Part shown: positions 53,583 to 61,920 of the stretch, in pieces | Numbering within the stretch: the first letter of the stretch is position 1 | Layout: each line of letters opens with the position of its first letter | Assembly: GCA_036388475.1 (NCBI GenBank) | Contig: DASVRT010000074.1 | Coordinates: 1-64,000 of the forward strand | Source: JALZHR01 sp036388475 | Lineage (GTDB): Bacteria > Acidobacteriota > Blastocatellia > Pyrinomonadales > Pyrinomonadaceae | Length of the DNA stretch: 64,000 nucleotides | Direction of reading: 5' to 3' | Translations under genes and position numbers: made by a program | The notes under the pieces: generated by a model | Database searches by the model: none | Told to the model about the DNA's origin: nothing | Seen by the model: only the letters and a program-made list of their open reading frames with translations

Positions 53583-54950
53583 ATGAAATTTTATAACGAC
53601 ATTACAAGCTTAATCGGCAACACGCCGCTCGTTAAAATCAACCAGCTAACCCGCCAGCATCACATCAAGGCGCAGGTTTTCGCCAAAATGGAAAGCCTCA
53701 ATCCGGGTTATTCGGTCAAAGACCGCATCGGCATTTCGATGGTCGAATACGCCGAAAAAGACGGTTCACTAAAGCCCGGCGGAACGATTATCGAAGCGAC
53801 GAGCGGCAACACCGGCATCGGCTTGGCGCTCGCCGCCGCCGTCAAAGGCTACAAATGCATTTTCGTTTTGACCGACAAGGTTTCGATGGAAAAAACGCGT
53901 TATCTGAAAGCGGTCGGCGCGGACGTCGTCGTCGTTCCCGCCGCCGCCAAACACGGGTCGCCCGACCATTACGTCGAAACGGCGAAACGCATCGCGCAGC
54001 AAACGCCGAATTCGTTTTATCCAGACCAATATAATCATCCCGCAAACCCGGCGGCGCATTATGCCACGACCGGACCGGAAATCTGGCAGGACACCGACGG
54101 AAAAATCACGCATTTCGTCTCGGGCATCGGCACGGGCGGCACCATCAGCGGTACGGGACGCTATTTGAAAGAAAAAAATCCGGACATTCGTATAGTCGGC
54201 GCCGACCCTTACGGCTCGATTTTTAAAAATTACAAGGAATCGGGACGCGTGCCGGAAGCGACGCCTTATCTGGTCGAAGGCATCGGTCAATCTCTGCCGG
54301 TCGGCAACGCCGATATGAAAGCGATTGACGAGATTATCAATATCACCGACCGCGAATCGTTCGAGTTTGCGCGACAACTGTCGCGCGTCGAAGGAATTTT
54401 CTGCGGCGGCTCGACCGGCACGAATTTCGCCGCCGCGCTGAAAGTGGCAAAGGATTTGGACGAAAACGGACTCGTCGTTTTCATCGTCTGCGACACGGGC
54501 GAGCATTATTTAACGAAATTTCACTCGGACGAATGGATGAAGGAAAAGCTTCTGCTCGAACCGCAGCGCATCACCGCCGGCTTGATTGCCGGAACGAAAA
54601 ATTCACATTCGCCGGGCGAGCTTCTTTTCGTCGCGCCCGGCGAAACCGTCTCCGAAGCGCTCGCCAAAATGAGCGAGAACGGCGTCACGCAGCTTCCCGT
54701 TCTGGAAGAAAACCGCTCGGTCGGCAGCCTGCGCGAATCCAGAGTTCTGGCAAAACTGCTCGCCGACAGCAATCTTTTAAATGCGCAGGTCAGCGAAGTG
54801 ATGGACGAAAGCTTTCCGGTCGTCGATATCGACACCAGCATTCAGGAAATCAAGCCCAAATTGCAGGAATCGCCCGCCGTTTTGATTGAAGATTTCAAAC
54901 GCATCACGGGCATCATCACGCGCTCGGACGTTTTGGAGTTGCCGCGATAA
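53583..54950 (+). CDS. cystathionine beta-synthase with C-terminal CBS pair
   Basis: This 455-residue PLP enzyme has the type II fold: LIGNTPLVKIN at the N-terminus, the Schiff-base Lys46 in GYSVKDRIG, EATSGNTGIGLA for substrate binding and GIGTGGTISGTGRYL for the PLP phosphate. Residues about 335-455 form two CBS modules (MSENGVTQLPVLEENRSVGS, VMDESFPVVDIDTSI) like those that regulate eukaryotic CBS by binding adenosyl ligands. It joins serine and homocysteine to cystathionine. O-acetylserine sulfhydrylase activity is possible as an alternative. No cystathionine lyase is adjacent. It has a good binding site. Confidence 0.9.
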   Translation: MKFYNDITSLIGNTPLVKINQLTRQHHIKAQVFAKMESLNPGYSVKDRIGISMVEYAEKDGSLKPGGTIIEATSGNTGIGLALAAAVKGYKCIFVLTDKVSMEKTRYLKAVGADVVVVPAAAKHGSPDHYVETAKRIAQQTPNSFYPDQYNHPANPAAHYATTGPEIWQDTDGKITHFVSGIGTGGTISGTGRYLKEKNPDIRIVGADPYGSIFKNYKESGRVPEATPYLVEGIGQSLPVGNADMKAIDEIINITDRESFEFARQLSRVEGIFCGGSTGTNFAAALKVAKDLDENGLVVFIVCDTGEHYLTKFHSDEWMKEKLLLEPQRITAGLIAGTKNSHSPGELLFVAPGETVSEALAKMSENGVTQLPVLEENRSVGSLRESRVLAKLLADSNLLNAQVSEVMDESFPVVDIDTSIQEIKPKLQESPAVLIEDFKRITGIITRSDVLELPR

Positions 54951-54957
54951 GAAATTT

Positions 54958-55082
54958 TTAGCCGCGAAAGAATACGAAAAGAACACGAAAATAAAGCAAG
55001 ACTTTTCGTGATTCCCGTCTTGTTTCGTGGCTATTTTTCTTTATTCTTCTTTCGTGCTTTTTTCGTATTCTTTCGCGGCTAA
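54958..55082. repeat. inverted repeat with ttagccgcgaaa core
   Basis: The 33-bp arms 54958-54990 and 55050-55082 match at 31 positions. Each starts ttagccgcgaaagaatacga and ends in acacgaaa or a near copy (agcacgaaa). A partial third copy lies between (tttcgtggcta, 55023-55033). It shares its core with 4537-4745. It follows the CBS gene and probably ends its transcript. Confidence 0.88.
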
Positions 55083-55125
55083 TCTCTTTTTCTCAATTTT
55101 CATTTGTGGTTTAATCTAAGCGAAG

Positions 55126-56646
55126 ATGAAAGCGACGCTCAAAATCAACGGCGAAAAAGATTTTGTTATCGAAGACGACCGTATCACCATCGGTCGCGCT
55201 TCGGACAATAAAATTCCGCTTGCCGCAGATTCCAACGTCTCGCGCTATCACGCCGAAATCGAAAATCGCGGCGGCGAATTCCGGCTCGTCGAGCTCGGCA
55301 GCAGCAACGGCACGACCGTTAACGGCGAGCCGCTCGAAACCGAAATTCTGCTCCGGGACGGCGACGTCATTCTGCTCGGCGGAACCAGCGAAATCGAATT
55401 TTCCATTCAACAGCAGAAACCGCAAGAAGCGGAAAAATCTTCCGCCGCCGCGCCGCCGTCGCACAATGCAAATTTACCGAACGCGAACGCGCCAATCGCT
55501 CAGGGCGCGGAGAAAGCCTCGAAAATGCCTGTCATGTTAATCGTGATGGGCTTGGTTTGCGGCTTGGCGGTGATTTGCGTCGTCGGCGCGGTGCTTTATT
55601 CTTACAGTTCCGCCGCGGCGCAGTGCGACGCGAAAGCCGTGATTACCAGCCCCGAAAACGGCGACACAATCGACAAGGAAACCGAAATTACGGTCGATGC
55701 GCAAAATGCCGATTGCGTAAGGCGCGCCGTTTTTCTGCTCGACGGCGCGGAGATAGCTTCCGCCGATTCCGCGCCTTATACGGCGACGCTCGACCCGAAA
55801 CAATTTCCCGCGCTGGCGGACGGCGGCAACCATTCGCTGCAAGTCGTTCTGGAAGACGCTTCCGGCAAACAGCTTGCGCCGAGCGAAGTTTTTCTCGCCT
55901 TTGAAACGGCGGAAATCGCCACGCCGACGCCGACGCCGAGCGAAACGGAAACGCCCGTTCCGGCTGTGATGCCGCCGACCGGAAAACAATCTTCGCTGAT
56001 TGATATTCAGGAAATGTCGCGGCGTCTGGTCAAACAGTTTTCCGGTAATTTCGCGTACAAATTCGACCAGCAGTTTTTGCAGGAAGTGCAGAAAAAAACG
56101 CCCGAATATGTGGCGGCAGAAGGCTATTTCGCCCGCGCCGAAACTTATCGGGATTTGATAAATCTCGAATTTCACAAGGAAAACGGCTTGGACGCGCCGC
56201 TCGGGTTTCTCCTGGCGATGAGCCGCAGTAAATTCAATCCGCAAAAACAGGGCGCGGAAGAAGGCTTGTGGAAATTGACGGACGAATTCGTCACGGCAAA
56301 CGGTTATAAAACGATTTGCCAGACCGAATCGTTGAGCGACAACGCGCAAAATTGCGCCGCCAAAACGTCTTCAATCTACGCGAAAGCGCTGGTTTTGAAA
56401 ATTTTTAACGGCGACGCGATTTACGCCGCCGCCGCTTTCGGAATGAGCGAACAGGAAGCCAGCACGTGGGCTTCGAGCCTGCCGCCGAACCGCGAAGATT
56501 TTTGGAAAGTTATCACTTCGCCGAAACAGCGCGAGCAGGTCGCCGGATTTTTCGCCGCCGGAATCGTGGCGGAAAATCCCCAAAAGTTCGGGATGAAAAA
56601 AGATAAACCGATTTCGGAATTGTATCGTAATTTGATTGGGAATTGA
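55126..56646 (+). CDS. FHA-domain membrane protein with degenerate transglycosylase domain
   Basis: This 506-residue protein has an N-terminal FHA domain (residues 1-95: ITIGRASDN, SRYHAEIE, GSSNGTTVNGEPL), which binds phosphothreonine. A membrane helix at about 136-160 (VMLIVMGLVCGLAVICVVGA) is followed by an Ig-like domain (AKAVITSPENGDTIDKETEI). The C-terminal 200 residues align with the lytic-transglycosylase domain of the next gene, but the catalytic Glu position reads AMSRSKFNP (Arg367), so it is probably inactive. It opens the type VI secretion block. A role in regulating assembly by phosphorylation is inferred. Confidence 0.85.
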   Translation: MKATLKINGEKDFVIEDDRITIGRASDNKIPLAADSNVSRYHAEIENRGGEFRLVELGSSNGTTVNGEPLETEILLRDGDVILLGGTSEIEFSIQQQKPQEAEKSSAAAPPSHNANLPNANAPIAQGAEKASKMPVMLIVMGLVCGLAVICVVGAVLYSYSSAAAQCDAKAVITSPENGDTIDKETEITVDAQNADCVRRAVFLLDGAEIASADSAPYTATLDPKQFPALADGGNHSLQVVLEDASGKQLAPSEVFLAFETAEIATPTPTPSETETPVPAVMPPTGKQSSLIDIQEMSRRLVKQFSGNFAYKFDQQFLQEVQKKTPEYVAAEGYFARAETYRDLINLEFHKENGLDAPLGFLLAMSRSKFNPQKQGAEEGLWKLTDEFVTANGYKTICQTESLSDNAQNCAAKTSSIYAKALVLKIFNGDAIYAAAAFGMSEQEASTWASSLPPNREDFWKVITSPKQREQVAGFFAAGIVAENPQKFGMKKDKPISELYRNLIGN

Positions 56647-56650
56647 GAAA

Positions 56651-56813
56651 TTTGCGATTTTAGGTTTTAGATTTTAGATTGGATAAGGAAATTTTTTATT
56701 TTTCAGAATAGTCACATTGATTTTTTTTCACTTAACATTTTTGTCTCTGAAACAGAAGCTTTTGCGAAGCAAAATCCTTATCCAATCTAAAATCTAAAAT
56801 CGCAAATCTAAAA
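56651..56813. repeat. inverted repeat of ttttaga words
   Basis: ttttagattttagattggat and five more bases (56665-56689) match in reverse complement at 56775-56799. The left arm also has ggttttag as an extra unit, and both arms carry gcgatttta or its complement. The right arm touches the ATG of the next FHA gene, so this sequence is its leader. Confidence 0.85.
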
Positions 56814-58285
56814 TGATAAACGTTTTTCTGACATATCCGACACCGGAAGGCTCGCGGGAAATTGCGCTGGACGGCGACCGAATTTCGATGGGACGCGGCA
56901 GCGACGCCGATTTACGTTTCGACGACGACGGTCTTTCGCGTCTGCACGCGACGATTCATCGCGAAGGCGAAAAGGTCTGGATTTTAGATGAAAGCTCGAC
57001 CAACGGAACCTTTGTCAACGGCGAAAAAGTTTCGCCTGCCGGAACGCCTTTGGGCGACGGCGACCGCGTAAAAATCGGTCATTACACCGATTTGCGGATT
57101 CGTTTTGCGCAGCAGCAGAAAGAAAACATTGCGCTGGCTGAAAATAAACCGTCGGCGCAAACTGCCGTCGCGGCGACGGATTCTTCAAGCTCGTTCGGAA
57201 TTTTGCCCGTCGCGCTGACGGCTTTTGCGATTTTCGTAATTGCGATTTCGGCGGCGTTTATCGCCATTCAGGCGCTCGGCGGCGGCAACGACGCGCAGAT
57301 TGCGCAAAACACCGGCAATCCGAACAAACGAATTATCGACGACAGCGGCGACCCGATTGAAGAAGACACGCCGAAGCCTTCGCCGAAGCCGAGCCGGGAA
57401 GCTAATACGAACCAGACGATTGAGACGAATTCAAACCTGACGACTTCGCCCGAAGACGCGAATAAAAATATTATAAATTCGCTTCCGCGCAAAAAATTCT
57501 CCGAGATGAGCGAGACGGAAAAGGACGAATACGTCAAGGTCAAAGCGGAAAAAATCGCGCGCATCATCGGCAATCAGGCGAGCGAGCCGATTCCGCCCGA
57601 AGCCGTGCGCAGCATTCGCGGGCATCTGAAAGGCTACATCGACCGCGTTCGCGCGTCTCGCGTAAATAATTGCGGGCAGGGCGTTTTTACGCGCAGCGAT
57701 ATGACGACCGTGATGGAGCGCGCCAGCAAAAACGCGCCGTTTATCTTACGCGCTTTTTACGCCGAAGGACTTGACCCGCAAATCGGTTTGTACGTGGCGA
57801 TGATTGAATCCGAGCATTGCCCGTGTCTGCAAAGCCCGACCGGCGCGCTCGGAATGTTTCAATTCGTGCGCGGCACGGGCAGAGAATACAATCTGCAAGT
57901 GAAAAACGACGCTTCGCCGTCAAATCCCGACCAGCGCTGCGAGCCCGAACCGGCGGCGCGCGCCGCCGCGCAATATCTGAAATATTTAACGGGCAGATTC
58001 GGAACGGGTCCGATGAGTTTCCCGTTAGCGATTGCCAGCTACAACAGCGGGCAGGGCGGCTTGAGTCAGAATCTCGAAAAGGCTCTGAAAGCGGCGGCTG
58101 GACAGGACAGAAGCTTTTGGACGCTGGTCGCCAATCAAGTCGCATTTGAAGGCGGCATCGGCGAACAGTTCCGCAAGGAAAACGTCAAATACGTGCCGAA
58201 ATTTTTCGCGGCGGCGATTGTCGGCGAAAATCCGCAGGATTTCGGAATCCAGATGCAGCCGCTTTCGACTTATACGAAAGAATAA
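56813..58285 (+). CDS. FHA-domain membrane protein with lytic transglycosylase domain
   Basis: This 490-residue protein has an N-terminal FHA domain (ISMGRGSDADLRF, SRLHATIH, STNGTFVNGEKV) and a membrane helix at about 128-154. A Pro/Thr/Asn linker follows, then an SLT-type transglycosylase domain (residues about 290-470). The catalytic Glu332 lies in YVAMIESEH, followed by TGALGMFQF and ASYNSGQGG, all standard for the fold. It would cut peptidoglycan in the periplasm. In a type VI locus this fits opening the wall for the secretion apparatus, with the FHA domain sensing cytoplasmic phosphorylation. It is the only one of the three FHA paralogues that keeps the catalytic Glu. Confidence 0.9.
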   Translation: MINVFLTYPTPEGSREIALDGDRISMGRGSDADLRFDDDGLSRLHATIHREGEKVWILDESSTNGTFVNGEKVSPAGTPLGDGDRVKIGHYTDLRIRFAQQQKENIALAENKPSAQTAVAATDSSSSFGILPVALTAFAIFVIAISAAFIAIQALGGGNDAQIAQNTGNPNKRIIDDSGDPIEEDTPKPSPKPSREANTNQTIETNSNLTTSPEDANKNIINSLPRKKFSEMSETEKDEYVKVKAEKIARIIGNQASEPIPPEAVRSIRGHLKGYIDRVRASRVNNCGQGVFTRSDMTTVMERASKNAPFILRAFYAEGLDPQIGLYVAMIESEHCPCLQSPTGALGMFQFVRGTGREYNLQVKNDASPSNPDQRCEPEPAARAAAQYLKYLTGRFGTGPMSFPLAIASYNSGQGGLSQNLEKALKAAAGQDRSFWTLVANQVAFEGGIGEQFRKENVKYVPKFFAAAIVGENPQDFGIQMQPLSTYTKE

Positions 58286-58342
58286 GTGGTCGGTGGTCAA
58301 TTGGATTTTGCAACTGACTACCGACCACCGACCATCGACCAT
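58285..58342. repeat. inverted repeat of ggtcggtggtca words
   Basis: agtggtcggtggtca (58285-58299) faces ctgactaccgaccaccgacc and more (58314-58342), where the words ccgacca and cgacca repeat. It fills the spacer between two FHA genes and ends 2 bp before the next ATG. A related word (agtggtcagt in complement) occurs at 61896-61919. Confidence 0.75.
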
Positions 58343-58344
58343 TA

Positions 58345-59631
58345 ATGACCGAACTTTGGCTCAATTACACCGATGAAACGGGCGAAACCAAACGCGTTTT
58401 GGTGGAAGGCGACAGGTTTGTCATCGGCAGGCATTCGGAAAATGATTTGAGCATTCCGGACGGAAGCCTTTCGCGCCGCCACGCGCAAATCGAGCGTTTC
58501 GGTGATGTTTTTGTCGTTTCCGATTTGGATTCGAGCAACGGAACGACGCTCAACGGCGCGAATCTGGAAAAGCCGGCGGCGCTGAAAAAGGGCGACAAAT
58601 TTAATCTCGGCGGCGGTTTTGAATTTGAAGTCGAATTGATTTCCGACGACGAAAACCCCGGCGATGCGGCGCAGAAAGATTCCGAAGAACAGGCGGAAAT
58701 AGCGTCGGGAGTTTCGGAAAAAGATTTGGTTTCGGCTTCTTCCGCTGCGCCTGCCGGAAATTCCGTTTCGATGAACTTTTTTATTCTCGCGCCGCTTCTG
58801 GGCGTGTTCGTTTTATTGTTTGTCGTCGGCGGTTTGTTTTTACTTTCCGGCGGCGGAAAGGAAGTCAGCGGCAATCGCGGTAATTTTATTTATTCGGAAA
58901 CTCCGGAACGAACTCCGCGCGCGGCAAACACGGGCGACGAAACGCCGACGCCGAGCGTTAAACCGACCGCCGGCGCATCTCCGACGCCTTCAAATTCCAC
59001 CGTTAATTCATCATCGCCGACGCCGCAAAATTCCGGCGAGCTGGACAAAATCGAGCGCAGCGCCCTGCTTTTTACGCGGCGGATTGCCGTCAACGACAAT
59101 AATTACGTTTTCGCGCGCCCGCAGTTGAACGAAATCAGCAATCGCCTGAAAAATTTCAAAGACTCGGACGCTCTGCGCGAAAATCTCAAAGCCGTCAAAC
59201 AAAACGCTTCACAGTTTGAGCAAATGGCGAAATCGAAAGGCTTGAAGCCGCAATTTCTGGCGACCGCGGCGCTCGCGCGTATCGGCAACCAGCGCGGAAA
59301 TCCTCTGCAAACCGCGCAATCGATGCTCAATGTTTTAGGCGAATTGAAAATCTCGCTCGGCAATGAGCTCGCCGACGAAAATCTTTTAATCATCGCCGCA
59401 TATGAGCAAGGCGAGCGCGGCGAGTTTCGCGCGATGCGCAACACGGTCGAGGTTTTGAGCAAACAGCCGGGCGTCGATTCGGACCGTGCGCGCACCATCT
59501 GGTATCTGCGCGAGAAAGGAAAATTGTCGGATGCGCAATACGAATTCGCTTTGCGATTTCTGGCAATCGGCACGGTTTCGCAAAATCCGGCGGATTTTAA
59601 CGTCGACACAGATGCGGTCATTTTTAATTGA
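58345..59631 (+). CDS. FHA-domain membrane protein with strongly degenerate transglycosylase-like domain
   Basis: This 428-residue protein has an FHA domain (FVIGRHSENDLSIPDGSLSR, SSNGTTLNGANL), a membrane helix at about 145-170 (FFILAPLLGVFVLLFVVGGL) and a Pro/Thr/Ser linker. Its C-terminal region still follows its neighbours: GLKPQFLATAALARIGNQ matches GLDPQIGLYVAMIESEH, LIIAAYEQGERG matches LAIASYNSGQGG, and AIGTVSQNPADFNVD matches AIVGENPQDFGIQ. The catalytic Glu is Arg312 here. I read it as a catalytically dead paralogue, perhaps structural. It precedes tssK by 113 bp. Confidence 0.83.
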   Translation: MTELWLNYTDETGETKRVLVEGDRFVIGRHSENDLSIPDGSLSRRHAQIERFGDVFVVSDLDSSNGTTLNGANLEKPAALKKGDKFNLGGGFEFEVELISDDENPGDAAQKDSEEQAEIASGVSEKDLVSASSAAPAGNSVSMNFFILAPLLGVFVLLFVVGGLFLLSGGGKEVSGNRGNFIYSETPERTPRAANTGDETPTPSVKPTAGASPTPSNSTVNSSSPTPQNSGELDKIERSALLFTRRIAVNDNNYVFARPQLNEISNRLKNFKDSDALRENLKAVKQNASQFEQMAKSKGLKPQFLATAALARIGNQRGNPLQTAQSMLNVLGELKISLGNELADENLLIIAAYEQGERGEFRAMRNTVEVLSKQPGVDSDRARTIWYLREKGKLSDAQYEFALRFLAIGTVSQNPADFNVDTDAVIFN

Positions 59632-59744
59632 CGGCGGCAAAATTTTAAATTTGATAATTATAAGGCGGGTAATACGAGGCGTAACGGGCATTTTGCTATT
59701 TACTATTTAGGCTTCACGATTTACTATTAACCTCGACAAATCTT

Positions 59745-61097
59745 ATGAGCAAATATCGCAAAGTCGTCTGGAATGAGGGCATGCTTTTAACGCCCCAGCA
59801 TTTCCAGCAGTGGGACAATTATCACGAGGAATTGCTGAATTCGCGCGCGCGTTCGATTCAGCCCTATGAATACGGCGTGCTGGATTTGCAGGTGAACCGC
59901 GAAGCGATAGCCAACGGCAGTTTTCAGTTGACCGGCTGCCGCGCCGTTTTGCCCGACGGCTTGATGATAAACGTTCCGGACACGGATGCCGTTCCCGATT
60001 TGCGTCCCGTCGGCGAGCATTTCAATCCCGAAAAGGAAACCCTGGGCGTTCACCTGGCGATTCCGGCGCTGAAATTCGGCTCGGCGAATTTTCAGGGAAA
60101 CGGCGTCAAACCAAACGCCAATTTGCGATTTTTGCAGGAAGGCTCGCTCATCAAGGATGAAACGAGCGGCACGAACGAACAGCCCTTAGCCTTTGCGCGC
60201 CCGAATCTGCGTATCATTTTCGACGACGAGCTGCGCGACGGCTTTACGTCGATGAAAATCGCCGAGCTGCGACGCACGACGACCGGGCAATTGCAGATTT
60301 CGGAAAATTATATTCCGCCGGTTTTAAAAGTTTCGGCGTCCGACTGGCTGGTCAATATGCTGCGCCAGCTGGTCGAGATTTTGATTACGAAAAGCAGCTC
60401 GCTCGGCGAGCAGCGCCGGCAGAGCAAAGCGTCGCTCGCGGATTTTACGACGTCGGAAGTCGCGGTTTTCTGGCTTCTGCACACGATAAATTCTTCGATT
60501 CCGGTGATGGCGCATTATTTTCGCTCGCCGCTTCTGCATCCCGAAAAGCTTTATCTGGAAATGTCGCAAATCGTCGGTCAATTGATGACTTTTTCGACCG
60601 ATTTGCACCCGAAAGACATCGTCAGATACGACCACGACGATTTGCATTTCACGTTTCTGAATCTTTCCGTCCAGTTAAGAGATTTGCTGGAAACCGTGAT
60701 TCCGAGCCGCTGCGTGCCGATTCCGCTCGAAAAAATCAATCCGACGCTCTATATCGGTCGCGTCGAAGACGAGCGCTTATTAAAAGAAGCCGGATTTTTC
60801 CTGGCGGTGCGCGCGCAGCTGCCGGAAGCGAAAATCATCGAAGACGTTCCGCGCGTTATCAAAATCGCTTCGCGCGACGTTATCGACACGGTCGTCGGGC
60901 GCGCGCTGCCGGGCGTCAATCTGACGCATTCGAATCCGCCGCCCGCGCCGATTCCGACGCGCGTCGGTTTCCGCTATTTCCAGCTCGACGCGAGCGGCGC
61001 GTATTGGGAAGGCATCAAGGGGTCGAAAATCGTCGCCATTTACGTGCCGGAAAAAATTCCCGACGAAAAGCTGGAAATGTACGCCGTGAAACCGTAA
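59745..61097 (+). CDS. tssK: type VI secretion baseplate protein TssK
   Basis: This 450-residue protein starts with the TssK hallmark KVVWNEGMLLTPQHFQQWDN and continues with the N-terminal shell (YGVLDLQVNREAIANGSFQL), a middle helical domain (WLVNMLRQLVEILITKSSSL), and a C-terminal domain with HLAIP-like and FRYFQLDASGAYWEGIKGS segments. TssK joins the baseplate to the membrane complex in the cytoplasm. It is followed by tssL after 62 bp. The order FHA, tssK, tssL, tssM is a common T6SS arrangement. Confidence 0.93.
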   Translation: MSKYRKVVWNEGMLLTPQHFQQWDNYHEELLNSRARSIQPYEYGVLDLQVNREAIANGSFQLTGCRAVLPDGLMINVPDTDAVPDLRPVGEHFNPEKETLGVHLAIPALKFGSANFQGNGVKPNANLRFLQEGSLIKDETSGTNEQPLAFARPNLRIIFDDELRDGFTSMKIAELRRTTTGQLQISENYIPPVLKVSASDWLVNMLRQLVEILITKSSSLGEQRRQSKASLADFTTSEVAVFWLLHTINSSIPVMAHYFRSPLLHPEKLYLEMSQIVGQLMTFSTDLHPKDIVRYDHDDLHFTFLNLSVQLRDLLETVIPSRCVPIPLEKINPTLYIGRVEDERLLKEAGFFLAVRAQLPEAKIIEDVPRVIKIASRDVIDTVVGRALPGVNLTHSNPPPAPIPTRVGFRYFQLDASGAYWEGIKGSKIVAIYVPEKIPDEKLEMYAVKP

Positions 61098-61159
61098 AAA
61101 ATATTTTTCGCCTGAAGTGAGATTTTTTCGCGCTCGTTTACGCATTAACTAAAAGAACG

Positions 61160-61870
61160 ATGTCAGAACAGCAGCAAAGAGCACAATCCAGCCGCCGCTC
61201 GCAAACCGCCGCCAACGATTTGGTGACGTTTGCCGCGCCCGTTTTCGATTTGATTCTGCGATTGCAGGCGGGAATCGTAAAGCCTTCGAACGAATTGCGC
61301 CCGAAAATCAAATCGCTGCTGGACGATTTCGAGCAGCGCGCCGAGCGTTATCGCTTTAATCATAAAGTCGTGAACGTGGCGAAATTTGCGCTCGCTTCTT
61401 TTGTTGACGAGACGGTTCTGACGGGCGATTTTCATTTAAAGGAAGAATGGGAAAAATATCCGCTGCAACTCGAATATTTCGGCGAACAATTGGCGGGCGA
61501 CAAATTTTTTGAAAAGCTCAAGGCGATGATTGCGCAGATTGAGCAGACGGCGGAAGCGGTCGAGATTTATTACGTCTGTATGCTTCTGGGCTTTAAAGGT
61601 CGCTACGCCGTCTACGAGCACGAAAAGCTGCACGGCATTATGCAGCAGACGGCGGACGCGCTGGTGAAAGCCGGAAAAATCACGAAAGTCGAGCTTTCGC
61701 CGCACTGGCAGGCAAACGACCAGCCGAAGCCGCCCGAAAAACGCGGGATGCCGACCTGGGCAAAAGTCGCCGCCTTCGGCGGTCTGGCTTTCGGGCTTTT
61801 GCTTTATCTGGTGATGTTTTTACTGTCGTCGAAATTTCTGGACGACGCAATGCAGAAGCTTCAATTATAG
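61160..61870 (+). CDS. tssL: type VI secretion membrane-complex protein TssL (DotU family)
   Basis: This 236-residue protein has a cytoplasmic DotU-type helical domain (PVFDLILRLQAGIVKPSNEL, FALASFVDETVLTGDF, YYVCMLLGFKGRYAVYEHEK) and one C-terminal membrane helix (VAAFGGLAFGLLLYLVMFLL, about 207-226). It has only a few residues after the helix, so there is no peptidoglycan-binding OmpA extension; that role may fall to another protein. TssL and TssM form the inner-membrane part of the machine. Confidence 0.92.
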   Translation: MSEQQQRAQSSRRSQTAANDLVTFAAPVFDLILRLQAGIVKPSNELRPKIKSLLDDFEQRAERYRFNHKVVNVAKFALASFVDETVLTGDFHLKEEWEKYPLQLEYFGEQLAGDKFFEKLKAMIAQIEQTAEAVEIYYVCMLLGFKGRYAVYEHEKLHGIMQQTADALVKAGKITKVELSPHWQANDQPKPPEKRGMPTWAKVAAFGGLAFGLLLYLVMFLLSSKFLDDAMQKLQL

Positions 61871-61919
61871 TGAGCGGTAAGTAGTGAGCGGAAAAACTAC
61901 TGACCACTGACCACTTTTT
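61869..61919. repeat. inverted repeat of agtgagcgg / agtggtcagt words
   Basis: agtgagcggtaagtagtgag (61869-61888) and on face actactgaccactgaccact and more (61896-61919). The right arm ends 1 bp before the tssM ATG. The pairing is imperfect, and the words are related to those at 58285-58342. Confidence 0.65.
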
Positions 61920-61920
61920 T

